59,006 bases of DNA, taken from positions 1-59,006 of the forward strand of contig DBHM01000027.1 of the NCBI GenBank assembly GCA_002296185.1, read 5' to 3'. Below, in pieces: positions 1 through 8,355 of this stretch. Position 1 is the first letter of the stretch. Each line of letters starts with the position of its first letter. This DNA comes from Alphaproteobacteria bacterium UBA828. Its GTDB lineage: Bacteria > Pseudomonadota > Alphaproteobacteria > UBA828. The notes beneath the pieces are model-generated. The model saw nothing but the letters and a program-made list of their open reading frames with translations. It ran no database searches and was not told the DNA's origin. The translations under genes and the position numbers were made by a program.

Positions 1-1
1 T

Positions 2-910
2 GCAGATGTAGATGGTTCACACATCCGTACACTTCTTTTGACTTTTTTCTATCGTAATATGGAAAACTTAGTGAAAAGTGGACATCTCTATATTGCTCAG
101 CCACCTTTGTACAGAATTAAAAGAGGTAATGAAGAATTATATTTAAAGGATGATTTGGCTCTAGAAGACCACCTTATTTCTGAGGGATTAAAAGATAGCG
201 TAATTGAGTTAGCTTCAGGGGAGCAGCAAGCTGGAGATGATTTGAGGGAAACGGTAGAAAATGCAAGAAGTATTTCTAATCTAGTCAAAGCCCTTACAAG
301 GCGAGTGGATCAGCGGATTGTTGAGCAGGCAGCAATTGCCGGTGCATTAAGGGAAGAAATATTGAACAATAATGCACAGCCCGCTGCAGAATATATAGCT
401 ACGCGACTTAATGAAATTTCCCCCTCGCTTGAAAGAGTATGGCGTGGTGAGGCAGTCACCCTTGAAAATGGCCCTGGCTTCAAGTTTGAGCGGACTATGC
501 GTGGAGTTACAGAAATACACACTATTGATCAGGTGCTTATTAGAACTCCAGAGGCTCGAAGGCTAGATGAAATGAGTGCACATTTGCAGGAGGTTTATGC
601 AAGATTTGTAACTTTGAGAAGGAAGGAAACAGAAGTAATAATTAGATCTCCTTCTGAGCTTTTAGACGTGGTTTACTCTGCTGGGAGGAAAGGCCTGTCT
701 GTGCAGCGATATAAAGGGCTTGGCGAGATGAACCCCGATCAATTATGGGAGACAACACTGGATCCGGATGTCAGGACACTAATGCGTGTTGAGGTCAAGG
801 ATGCATCAGCGGCAAATAAACTTTTCGCAGAACTAATGGGAGAGTTGGTTGAACCAAGACGAGATTTTATTCAACAGAACGCTTTGCAGGTAGCAAATCT
901 GGATGTTTAA
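2..910 (+). CDS. gyrB: DNA gyrase subunit B, C-terminal part (5' truncated by window edge)
   Basis: ATP-dependent introduction of negative supercoils, as GyrA2GyrB2, in the cytoplasm. The reading frame is open from base 2, before the first ATG at 38. It begins with the TOPRIM metal-binding motif DVDGSHIRTLLLTFFYR, so the ATPase and transducer domains lie outside the window. After TOPRIM comes a long spacer (about residues 45-195 of the visible part) matching the insertion found in proteobacterial GyrB. The conserved tail follows, with QRYKGLGEMNPDQLW and TLDPDVRTLMRV. This insertion and the short C-terminus fit GyrB better than ParE. The stop is TAA at 908-910. It converges on cobB with 78 bases between them and no clear terminator. 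Confidence 0.95.
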   Translation, partial: ADVDGSHIRTLLLTFFYRNMENLVKSGHLYIAQPPLYRIKRGNEELYLKDDLALEDHLISEGLKDSVIELASGEQQAGDDLRETVENARSISNLVKALTRRVDQRIVEQAAIAGALREEILNNNAQPAAEYIATRLNEISPSLERVWRGEAVTLENGPGFKFERTMRGVTEIHTIDQVLIRTPEARRLDEMSAHLQEVYARFVTLRRKETEVIIRSPSELLDVVYSAGRKGLSVQRYKGLGEMNPDQLWETTLDPDVRTLMRVEVKDASAANKLFAELMGELVEPRRDFIQQNALQVANLDV

Positions 911-988
911 ATGTTATCAGTAAATGCCTAAGTCGGAAAATGACATTTGATTTATTATTAAAAATTTTTTTATGATAGTTTAAGTAAA

Positions 989-2314
989 TTATTTGTCCCA
1001 ATTATCAATAAGATGAATAAATGAGCCCATAATATTGCCAATACGACTACCGCTATTTCCTATATTGTTCCCTTTTGCATCAGAAATTGTAAATAGACTC
1101 TCAGAGTAATTTAGGTTCTGTATAGTGGCGTAGTGAAATTCATGTCCTTTATATATAGAGCCTAATTTTCCAAGGGGACTAGAGGCTGCCAGCTTGGCAT
1201 TGCGATATCCAAGTGTAAGTTTTTTTTCTTTTAGGCTGGTGTGAATAGGAAAAAGGTTAGCCATATCATAGGTATTTCCCGAATAATCCATAATAGATTT
1301 TCCCATAACCATGTAGCCTCCACACTCTCCATAAATAATTTTGTCATTTTCTGCAGCCTCACGAAGTCCACTTAAGAATTTGTGACTCTCAGAAAGTTGT
1401 TTGGCATGAAGTTCAGGATAGCCTCCAGGTAAATATATGGCACCAGTATTTACGTCTGGGGTTTCATCTGCGAGCGGGGAAAATAATGTCAAGTGAGATC
1501 CAGCGTTATGCCAGCTATCGAGAAGGTCAGGGTAGGTAAAAGTAAAGGCGTCATCAGAAGCTATAGCAATATTTGTACTTAATGGGGGTATAATTGGTTT
1601 TTCCAAAAAGGGACCCTCATCTGTTTTTACTTCACTTATAATCTTTAATATTTTTTCTATATCAACATACGAAATAATTATGTCAGCAATTCGGTTAATG
1701 GTATTCTCAAGGTCATCATACTCTCCAGCTTGGATTAGTCCCAAGTATCGAGACGGAAGATGAATTTCAGCACTTTCAGGAATAACCCCGAGAACGGCAA
1801 TCTCTGATTTATCTAAAGATTCTTTGAGTATAATCTCATGGCGCTTACTATTTACCCTATTAAGTATAACACCGCCAAGAACTACGTCAGACCTATATTT
1901 TGCAAATCCTTCAGCAAGGGCTGATACTGAAGAACCCATTCCCGAACAGTCTATAACTAGCAATACTGGCAAACCAAGCTTTGTCGAAATGTCTGCAGTT
2001 GAGGAACTGCCATTGATCGCACCGTCAAATAGACCCATTACGCCTTCAGTCAACAAAATGTCCACATTATTTACACTGCGATTAATAATATAATTCACGG
2101 TATTGGGATGCATAGCCCAAAGATCTATATTATGACATTGGTTTTTTGCTGCGGTGCTTAGAAATGCTGGATCAATATAATCAGGGCCTACTTTAGCTAC
2201 ACCAACATTTTTGCCGGCTCTTTGCCATGCCCTTGCTAGACCTAAGGTTATAACAGTTTTTCCACTTCCAGATCTAGGGGCGGAAATTACTATACCTTTA
2301 GCGTAACTAGAGAT
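989..2314 (-). CDS. cobB: Cobyrinate/hydrogenobyrinate a,c-diamide synthase (CobB/CbiA), probable non-AUG start
   Basis: Glutamine- and ATP-dependent amidation of the a and c side chains of the corrin ring. The N-terminal DTBS-like ATPase has the P-loop APRSGSGKT, then VGPDYIDPAFL and EGVMGLFDG. The C-terminal class I glutaminase domain has YGECGGYMVMG with the nucleophile Cys and ends near SFIHLID. The first ATG in frame (2113) would remove the P-loop. The frame is open back to a TGA at 2321-2323 with no ATG, GTG, TTG or CTG, so I place the start at ATC 2312-2314, reading (M)SSYAKGIVIS. This gives about 441 residues, normal for the family. A purine-rich GAGGAAGTGAG lies just upstream. The start lies 8 nt inside the SCO gene, which suggests translational coupling. 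ATA or ATT slightly downstream are alternatives, as is a base error at an original ATG. Confidence 0.85.
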   Translation of the reverse strand: MSSYAKGIVISAPRSGSGKTVITLGLARAWQRAGKNVGVAKVGPDYIDPAFLSTAAKNQCHNIDLWAMHPNTVNYIINRSVNNVDILLTEGVMGLFDGAINGSSSTADISTKLGLPVLLVIDCSGMGSSVSALAEGFAKYRSDVVLGGVILNRVNSKRHEIILKESLDKSEIAVLGVIPESAEIHLPSRYLGLIQAGEYDDLENTINRIADIIISYVDIEKILKIISEVKTDEGPFLEKPIIPPLSTNIAIASDDAFTFTYPDLLDSWHNAGSHLTLFSPLADETPDVNTGAIYLPGGYPELHAKQLSESHKFLSGLREAAENDKIIYGECGGYMVMGKSIMDYSGNTYDMANLFPIHTSLKEKKLTLGYRNAKLAASSPLGKLGSIYKGHEFHYATIQNLNYSESLFTISDAKGNNIGNSGSRIGNIMGSFIHLIDNWDK

Positions 2315-2951
2315 GTTTTCTCACTTCCTCAGCAATTTCTACGGGTTCTTGGCCGCGACTAAAGTGCCGAACATATTCATCTTCAGGGCTAATAAGATAG
2401 ATGTATACTGAATGATCCATAATATAATCATCATCTATAGAAGAGTCTTCTGCTTCCGGATTATTTACTCTTCTATAATAGACTCTGTATTCTTTTGCTG
2501 CTGCTTCTATTTGTCTTTGAGTGCCTGTAAGTCCAATGATATCTGGATGGAAAATAGATAAATATGATGCAAGTTGTTCTGGGGTATCACGAGCGGGATC
2601 TATAGTTATAAAGAGAGTAGCAAGCTTACTTTTTTCTACATCCAATATTTCAAGCACTTTACTTATAACAAGAAGTTCTGTGGGGCAAATATCTGGACAC
2701 CAACTATAACCAAAGAATACTAATTTATGTCTATTAGAGAAGTTTTTCTCCGTTACAGTTTTTCCATTATGGTCAATAAGAGAAAATGGTCCCCCAATAT
2801 TCGCTCCGGCCGCACTTGAGGTTAGTTCTAATCTATCACCTATTTTGTTAATATCACCAAATAAAGAACCTTCGAACCACGCGTAAAACATCAATAAGCC
2901 AAGTATAATTGTCCATATTGTGGTTTTCTTTGTAAAGGTTGGGAGCTTCAT
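2307..2951 (-). CDS. senC: SCO1/SenC family copper chaperone, membrane-anchored
   Basis: SCO proteins deliver copper to, or reduce thiols of, the CuA site of cytochrome c oxidase on the periplasmic face. The 214-residue product has one N-terminal membrane segment (about residues 11-27) and then a thioredoxin-like domain. The copper-binding CxxxC is in YSWCPDICP (Cys85 and Cys89), and the partner His is in MDHSVYIYL (about residue 178). IDPARDTPEQL is also typical of the family. It sits between cobA and cobB on the same strand, 58 nt after cobA and overlapping the proposed cobB start, so it is probably co-transcribed with corrin genes. That is an odd place for it: in Rhodobacter the homologue lies with regB/regA, which here are 23 kb away. 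No cox genes are in the window. Confidence 0.9.
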   Translation of the reverse strand: MKLPTFTKKTTIWTIILGLLMFYAWFEGSLFGDINKIGDRLELTSSAAGANIGGPFSLIDHNGKTVTEKNFSNRHKLVFFGYSWCPDICPTELLVISKVLEILDVEKSKLATLFITIDPARDTPEQLASYLSIFHPDIIGLTGTQRQIEAAAKEYRVYYRRVNNPEAEDSSIDDDYIMDHSVYIYLISPEDEYVRHFSRGQEPVEIAEEVRKHL

Positions 2952-3009
2952 ATAAATTCACCTAGAATTAAAAATAATTTTATTTATCAATAATATTCAA
3001 TATTTAAGC

Positions 3010-3861
3010 TTACGCTATTTTATCAAATTTTTTAGCAAGTTTATGCGCTGCTTCCCGTCTTTTTTCAGGTGATACATCAGGATCAAGAACCTTCCGTAAT
3101 TCAACAACATTACCAATAACTAGGATAGCTGGAGGCTCAATTTCTTCCTTTATAGCTACCTTGGCTAGTTTACCAAGAGGTGCTTCTATTACTTGTTGAT
3201 TAGCTAAAGTGCCGTTAGCTACTATAGCAGAGGGTGTGGAGGCTGAAAGTCCATTTTCAATTAGTTTTTTTGCTACATTTTCTAAATGAGCAAGCGCCAT
3301 ATAAAAAATTAAAGTTGGAGCCCCTGCTGCTATTGCTTTCCAGTCGAGGCTATCAGGTATATTGCCTCCAGCACCATGGCCTGTTAAAAAAGTTACACCA
3401 TGTCCAGTAGTGCGATGTGTTACGGGTATGCCTGAGGCAGCAAGCCCTCCTACACTCGCAGTTATTCCAGGTACTAATCTAAATGGTATATTTTCTGCTG
3501 CTAACGCCAAGGCCTCCTCACCTCCGCGGCCGAACATAAATGGATCTCCACCTTTTAGACGTAAAACACGTTTCCCAGATTTTGAGCATTCAATTAGACG
3601 CTGAATAATGTCACGTTGCTTAAAAGAGGGTTTCCCTCCTCTTTTACCGGCATATTCCAAAACTACTCCTGCTGGCACTAATTGAAGTATATTTTTACTT
3701 ACCAAGGCATCATAAATTACTATATCTGCTTGATGTAAGGATCTATACGCACGGAGAGTTAGTAGCCCTGGGTCACCTGGGCCGGCCCCTACTAGCCATA
3801 CAGAGCCAGTTTCAAAACTGGGGTTATCAATTTCTGATATATCGATGATACTACGTTTCAT
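3010..3861 (-). CDS. cobA: Uroporphyrinogen-III C-methyltransferase (SUMT)
   Basis: Transfers two methyl groups from SAM to C2 and C7 of uroporphyrinogen III, giving precorrin-2, the entry point of the corrin pathway. The 283-residue product is a single tetrapyrrole-methylase domain. It has the N-terminal glycine-rich loop VGAGPGDPG (about residue 25) and the signature LRLKGGDPFMFGRGGEEA (about residue 99). There is no CysG-type dehydrogenase/ferrochelatase domain, so precorrin-2 oxidation for sirohaem would need another gene. It starts at ATG 3861, diverges from cbiD across 52 bases, and leads into the SCO gene and cobB. The methylase family has many corrin paralogues, but the SUMT signature is clear. 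Confidence 0.94.
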   Translation of the reverse strand: MKRSIIDISEIDNPSFETGSVWLVGAGPGDPGLLTLRAYRSLHQADIVIYDALVSKNILQLVPAGVVLEYAGKRGGKPSFKQRDIIQRLIECSKSGKRVLRLKGGDPFMFGRGGEEALALAAENIPFRLVPGITASVGGLAASGIPVTHRTTGHGVTFLTGHGAGGNIPDSLDWKAIAAGAPTLIFYMALAHLENVAKKLIENGLSASTPSAIVANGTLANQQVIEAPLGKLAKVAIKEEIEPPAILVIGNVVELRKVLDPDVSPEKRREAAHKLAKKFDKIA

Positions 3862-3872
3862 GATGATCCAAT

Positions 3873-3888
3873 GCTATCCTGAGATAGC
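3873..3888. promoter_or_regulatory. Perfect 6-4-6 inverted repeat between cobA and cbiD
   Basis: GCTATC-CTGA-GATAGC is a perfect 6-bp inverted repeat with a 4-base spacer in the 52-base divergent gap. It is 12 nt from the cobA start and 26 nt from the cbiD start. It could be an operator or a leader hairpin; the sequence alone does not decide. No named regulator box is recognised. Confidence 0.35.
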
Positions 3889-3913
3889 TCTTTGGGCTAT
3901 ATAAACTTTACTT

Positions 3914-5059
3914 ATGATGATAAACGACCAAGAATCAATATTTGGCCATGGAGAGGGCCTGAGGGGTCCAGATTCTGCGAATTTGCGCAGAGGATGGACA
4001 ACGGGTGCCTGTGCTGCGGCAGCTGCCAAGGCGGCTACAGAGGGCCTATTGGGGGTGATTTTTCCTGATCCAATTACTATAGATCTTCCTAGGGGTATAA
4101 GGCAGCCTTTTAATATTACTGCATTTGAGTTTGGTCACAAGTGGGCTAGGGCAAGTGTAAGAAAAGATGCTGGCGACGATCCGGATGTAACACATGGAGC
4201 TTTAATTGTTTGTGAAGTACGTATTACTGAGCCTGGGTCAGGAATCAGATTTATAGCTGGTTCAGGTGTTGGCACAGTGACACGACCAGGTCTCCCTATT
4301 TCTGTTGGAGAGCCTGCTATAAGTCCAGGACCAAGAAAATACATAAAGGAGGCTATCGAAAGCGTTACTGAAAGGGAAAATAAACCATGCAATTTTGATA
4401 TTATCATATCAGTGCCGGGCGGAGAAAAACTTGCTCAAAAGACTCTAAATGAGAGGCTTGGGATTAAGGGTGGAATTTCAATTCTTGGTACGACGGGAGT
4501 GGTTATTCCATATTCCTGCGGTGCATGGATAGCATCGATACACAGAGGGGTTGATGTCGCTCGTGCTGCAGGGCTAACACACATTGCAGCAGCTACAGGA
4601 AGAACATCAGAAACAGGTGTAAAAGACTTACATCAATTATCTGACCAAGCAATTATAGATATGGGTGATTTTGCAGGTGGATTTTTAAAATATCTTTCAA
4701 AGAATCCGTTGCCTCGGGTAACAATAGCTGGGGGGTTTGCAAAAATAGCTAAGCTAGCAAGAGGGCACTTAGATCTTCACTCTAAAAGAAGTCAGATAGA
4801 TATAGAATACCTAGTTACTAGCCTGTCCACCTTAGGTGCTAGTGATGAAATAATAAATGAAGCTAAAATGTCTAGTAGTGGAGCTGAAATATTATTGATT
4901 GCCCAAAAAGCTAAACTACCCCTAGCAAATCTTGTTGCTGTTGACAGTTGTAAGGTCGTGATTCAAACGCTCTCATCTGGCGATCATGCAAGTGGCATCT
5001 CTGTTGATGTGGTTATTTTTGATAGAAACGGTGTTTTGGTTGGACATGCAAATGGATAA
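3914..5059 (+). CDS. cbiD: Cobalt-precorrin-5B C(1)-methyltransferase
   Basis: C1 methylation during oxygen-independent corrin synthesis, SAM-dependent. The 381-residue protein has the CbiD N-terminal signature RRGWTTGACAAAAAKAA, a glycine-rich GSGVGTVTRPGL segment and IPYSCGAWIASI. The length is typical. CbiD is a marker of the early-cobalt (anaerobic) route; the aerobic route uses CobF for the corresponding step, and no cobF is seen here. It starts at the tandem ATGs 3914/3917. Its 3' end overlaps the start of cobK by 8 nt on the same strand, so the two are probably translationally coupled. Confidence 0.93.
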   Translation: MMINDQESIFGHGEGLRGPDSANLRRGWTTGACAAAAAKAATEGLLGVIFPDPITIDLPRGIRQPFNITAFEFGHKWARASVRKDAGDDPDVTHGALIVCEVRITEPGSGIRFIAGSGVGTVTRPGLPISVGEPAISPGPRKYIKEAIESVTERENKPCNFDIIISVPGGEKLAQKTLNERLGIKGGISILGTTGVVIPYSCGAWIASIHRGVDVARAAGLTHIAAATGRTSETGVKDLHQLSDQAIIDMGDFAGGFLKYLSKNPLPRVTIAGGFAKIAKLARGHLDLHSKRSQIDIEYLVTSLSTLGASDEIINEAKMSSSGAEILLIAQKAKLPLANLVAVDSCKVVIQTLSSGDHASGISVDVVIFDRNGVLVGHANG

Positions 5060-5813
5060 GGGGCCTATACTAATTCTCGGTGGAACTCACGAAGCGAGAA
5101 AATTAGCAGAGCATCTGACAAAAGAATTGGGTAATAATTCAGTAATAAGCTCTCTTTCTGGTGCTACAGAAAAACCAAAAAGTTTACCTGGGAAATCACG
5201 CATAGGTGGTTTCGGAGGGGCTGAAAAATTTGGAGAATTTCTGCTAGATAATCGAGTTATAGCAGTAATAGACGCAACTCATCCTTTTGCTGAACGTATA
5301 TCTGTCAACGCTATAACTGCTTGTAGAAAAGTTAATATACCATTGATCAGCCTACAAAGAAAACCATGGCAGAAACATAAAAATGACAATTGGATAGTGG
5401 TGCGTGATTTACCTGCTGCTGTCGATTTAGCGCCGAATTTTGGACTAAGAGTATTCCTGAGTTTAGGACCAAGAGCCATTTCATATTTTTCCAGGCATAC
5501 CGATTTGTGGTTTCTTGTGAGGGTGATTGATGCACCGGAAGAGCCTATAAAACTAAAAAATTATAAACTAGTTTTAGGGCGTGGCCCTTTTAATTTAGAA
5601 GATGAGTTAAATCTATTAAAAAGAAACAATATAGATTTGCTAATTACTCGAAATAGTGGGGGCGAAGCTTCATATGCTAAGATCTTAGCCGCTAGGAAAC
5701 TAAGTCTTCCAGTGGTTATCATCAAACAACCAATAAACATAAATCTTCATGTGGCTAATAGTTTAGATGATACACTTAATTTAATATCATCTCAGTTAGG
5801 CCGAAAAATATGA
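5052..5813 (+). CDS. cobK: Precorrin-6A/cobalt-precorrin-6A reductase
   Basis: NAD(P)H-dependent reduction of (cobalt-)precorrin-6A. From ATG 5052 the product is about 253 residues, the usual size. It opens with ILILGGTHEARKLAE, then has the family motif DATHPFAERIS and ends with LITRNSGG and a segment around ARKLSLPVVII. The frame is open back to an ATG at 4986, but those extra residues are only the alternate reading of the cbiD 3' end. ATG 5046 or 5052 is the likely start; with 5052 the gene overlaps cbiD by 8 nt. It converges on cobM, and the two coding regions overlap by 22 bases at 5792-5813, leaving no room for a conventional terminator. Confidence 0.92.
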   Translation: MDKGPILILGGTHEARKLAEHLTKELGNNSVISSLSGATEKPKSLPGKSRIGGFGGAEKFGEFLLDNRVIAVIDATHPFAERISVNAITACRKVNIPLISLQRKPWQKHKNDNWIVVRDLPAAVDLAPNFGLRVFLSLGPRAISYFSRHTDLWFLVRVIDAPEEPIKLKNYKLVLGRGPFNLEDELNLLKRNNIDLLITRNSGGEASYAKILAARKLSLPVVIIKQPININLHVANSLDDTLNLISSQLGRKI

Positions 5814-6547
5814 GTATGATCCTTGCTATATAGCAAGCTATCAATTGATTGGTCGCTATTTAATGATTTACTTATAATTATTAGTGCCGTTCGAGTGATT
5901 CCTGCTGATTTCACTTTACCCTTGATGTCTTGGAGAGTGCCATAAATAATTTTTTCGTCAGGCCATGATATACGGTAGCCAATGATGATAGGGCAATCAG
6001 CTCCATAATAAGGGATCAGTGTTTTTACAACTTTTGCGAGGTTATTAATAGAAAGATGAATTGCTAGTGCTGCTCCAGTCGAAGCGAGGTTGCTTAATTC
6101 TTCTCCTGGAGGCATCTTTGAAGCGCGAACAGCTGTCCGGGTTAGTATAATCGTTTGAGTCAAACTGGGTGAAGTTAGCTCTTTTTTCATGGCCGCAGCA
6201 GCTGCGGCAAATGCTGGTACGCCAGGAGTTATATCGTAATCGATATCCAGTTTTTTGAGTCGATAAATTTGTTCATTAACTGCTCCGTATAGGGAAGTAT
6301 CACCTGAGTGGAGTCGCACAATAATATCTCCACTTGCATGATATTTTATAATTACTTCTATTATTTCATCTAAAGTCATCGTGGCTGTATTTATAACAGT
6401 ATGAGCGTTTTTAGCTTGTTTTACTAAGTCTTCAGGTACTAGTGATCCTGCGTACAAAACGACTTGGGCTTTTTTTAAAAGATTGAGCCCTCTCACAGTG
6501 ATTAAGTCTGGTGCTCCGGGCCCGGCGCCAATAAAATGAACTGTCAT
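5792..6547 (-). CDS. cobM: Precorrin-4/cobalt-precorrin-4 C(11)-methyltransferase
   Basis: Adds the C11 methyl group using SAM. The 251-residue single tetrapyrrole-methylase domain has the N-terminal loop FIGAGPGAPDLITVRG, the family-specific VLYAGSLVPEDL and RLHSGDTSLYGA. VLYAGS and HSGD set CobM/CbiF apart from the other corrin methylases nearby. The ATG at 6547 overlaps the stop of the upstream cbiG-cobJ fusion by 4 nt. It is the last gene of a tight minus-strand run from cbiX: cbiX-cobH-cobL-cobI-cbiG/cobJ-cobM. Confidence 0.94.
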   Translation of the reverse strand: MTVHFIGAGPGAPDLITVRGLNLLKKAQVVLYAGSLVPEDLVKQAKNAHTVINTATMTLDEIIEVIIKYHASGDIIVRLHSGDTSLYGAVNEQIYRLKKLDIDYDITPGVPAFAAAAAAMKKELTSPSLTQTIILTRTAVRASKMPPGEELSNLASTGAALAIHLSINNLAKVVKTLIPYYGADCPIIIGYRISWPDEKIIYGTLQDIKGKVKSAGITRTALIIISKSLNSDQSIDSLLYSKDHTHIFRPN

Positions 6548-8355
6548 TGACTGCTCACATTTTTTTGATGATATCCACGTGGAGTATAAATGTATGATCT
6601 CCCCGCATTACGCGCATTACGTGTTTCATGGTTACCAATTATTAAAATGGTAAGCATATCTATTAGGTCTTCATTTAGATCTCTAAGTTTGAGCATTTTA
6701 ACATTTTCATTTCTCCGCCCCAAGCAGCGCGCAACAATCACCGGGCATTCTGGTCCTCTATTATTTTTAATAATATGTAGAGCTTTTTTGAGTGGTTGCC
6801 TCCTATTTTTTCCTGCGGGGTTATAGAGTGCAATGACAAACCCAGACTCAATAGCAGCAGAAACTCTTTTTTCAATTATTTTTAAGGGTGTTAAAAGGTC
6901 AGATAATGAAATCGCGCAAAAGTCATGTCCAAGTGGAGCCCCTGCACGAGCAGATGCTGCTTGCATGGCGCTTATGCCTGGTTCGACGACTACATCAACG
7001 AATCTCCATTCAGAGTCTTCAATCTGTTCAAGAAGTTCAAAAACTAGACTTGCCATTCCATAAATACCAGCATCACCAGAGCATATTAGAGCAGTATCTT
7101 CACCTTTTGCGGCTAAGTTTAGAGCCATACTAGCTCTCTTAGTTTCATCTCCGATGGTAAAAGAGTGCTTAAGACAATTGATGTTTAGATGCTCAATAAG
7201 TTCTAAATATCCAACATACCCTACATGGTGTTGGCTTTCATTGAGTGCTTTGAGAACCGCAGGTGTCATCCAGCTTTTCTGACCTGGCCCAAGCCCTACT
7301 ATGGTAAGTCGGCCAATTCTTCGTCCAACCTCTTCTATATTTATACTATTTTTTGACTGCGCTATAGAGCACGTTACACCTTTTGCGCTCTGTTTTGGCG
7401 CAATGAGGGAAGATTCTGATCCCGCTGCACACAGGGCAGCTCCTTCTGCAACCCCGTAACAGCCAACAGCTTCAAATACGGTATTTGAGGGATTTATTAA
7501 TCGTAAACGTTGTTCATTTAATTGATGAACATCAAAAAATATAAGAGGTACCTCAAGGTGCGAAGATAGGTCGCGAATTGCAACTTCATCTGCTTTTAAG
7601 TCTATTGATGTTATACATGCAATCGAGGATGGAGATATTTTATTATCCTTTATCATTTTCTCAGCAAGATTAATTAATTCTTTTGATTTTACTTCTCTTT
7701 CGCAACCTACGCCTATTGCAATTGTTTTTGGTATTAGCACTACATCACCACAAGCATCGGATTTATCACTAAGAGTTATAGAAAGTTTGGCGTCTTCATT
7801 CCATTTATATTGATCTTTTATCCACGAGCAGTCTCCGGATTCAACTTGAAGGCGTACTGGCTTATCGTTTAAAATTGCGTTTGTAACTTCCTTAACCTTA
7901 CTTTTATGGTTGATTTCCCACCCTGGTGGAGGATCATCAAAGGCAGTATCAATTAATGTTTCGCTTGCTGTGGTGTTCACTAGAGACGCTTGTAACTTTA
8001 AAGCAATATCCTTTCCGATTTTATTTCCCCCTCTGTGGCCCCCTAGTATGGGTATAACAAAAGATCCATCAGTCGATATGGCTATTACTGGTGGTTCTTC
8101 TAGCTTATTAGATATAATTGGTGCCAAGGCTCGAATGAGAATACCACTAGAGCATATCCCTATAATTGGTCTTCCTGCCAAAAAAAGTGACTGAAGAAGA
8201 GGTGAGATATTTTCAAAAGCACTGTCTTTATTTCCGGCTATATTTTTAGGTGCGTATATCTCACAAGGGAAGCATGCTGCACTCAAAGTTTTTGCGATAT
8301 TAGCACTATAGGTATTAAGTGTAATGACTGCCGCGAGATTGTTTCGAGTATTCAT
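6544..8355 (-). CDS. cbiG-cobJ: Fused cobalt-precorrin-5A hydrolase (CbiG) and precorrin-3B C(17)-methyltransferase (CobJ/CbiH)
   Basis: 603 residues carrying two consecutive corrin-ring activities. About residues 1-340 are CbiG: an N-terminal domain with PIIGICSSGILIRALAP and PILGGHRGGN, a middle linker and the C-terminal domain with IAIGVGCEREV. CbiG opens the ring-A lactone and releases acetaldehyde. About residues 345-603 are a methylase domain starting RLTIVGLGPGQKSWMTP, with YVGYLELI, ICSGDAGIYGM and ALYNPAGKNRRQP, typical of CobJ/CbiH, which methylates C17 and drives ring contraction. Gene fusions of this pair are known. It overlaps cobI upstream and cobM downstream by 4 nt each. CbiG again indicates the early-cobalt chemistry. 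Confidence 0.94.
   Translation of the reverse strand: MNTRNNLAAVITLNTYSANIAKTLSAACFPCEIYAPKNIAGNKDSAFENISPLLQSLFLAGRPIIGICSSGILIRALAPIISNKLEEPPVIAISTDGSFVIPILGGHRGGNKIGKDIALKLQASLVNTTASETLIDTAFDDPPPGWEINHKSKVKEVTNAILNDKPVRLQVESGDCSWIKDQYKWNEDAKLSITLSDKSDACGDVVLIPKTIAIGVGCEREVKSKELINLAEKMIKDNKISPSSIACITSIDLKADEVAIRDLSSHLEVPLIFFDVHQLNEQRLRLINPSNTVFEAVGCYGVAEGAALCAAGSESSLIAPKQSAKGVTCSIAQSKNSINIEEVGRRIGRLTIVGLGPGQKSWMTPAVLKALNESQHHVGYVGYLELIEHLNINCLKHSFTIGDETKRASMALNLAAKGEDTALICSGDAGIYGMASLVFELLEQIEDSEWRFVDVVVEPGISAMQAASARAGAPLGHDFCAISLSDLLTPLKIIEKRVSAAIESGFVIALYNPAGKNRRQPLKKALHIIKNNRGPECPVIVARCLGRRNENVKMLKLRDLNEDLIDMLTILIIGNHETRNARNAGRSYIYTPRGYHQKNVSSQ

Noticed and set aside
911..988. Terminator between convergent gyrB and cobB
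   Set aside because: Only A/T runs (AAAAATTTTTTT) and a tight AAATG/CATTT repeat with a one-base loop are present, so no credible stem.
989..2113. cobB taken from the first ATG
   Set aside because: This would remove the P-loop and about 67 conserved residues present in frame upstream, so it is not a truncated pseudogene but a start-codon problem.
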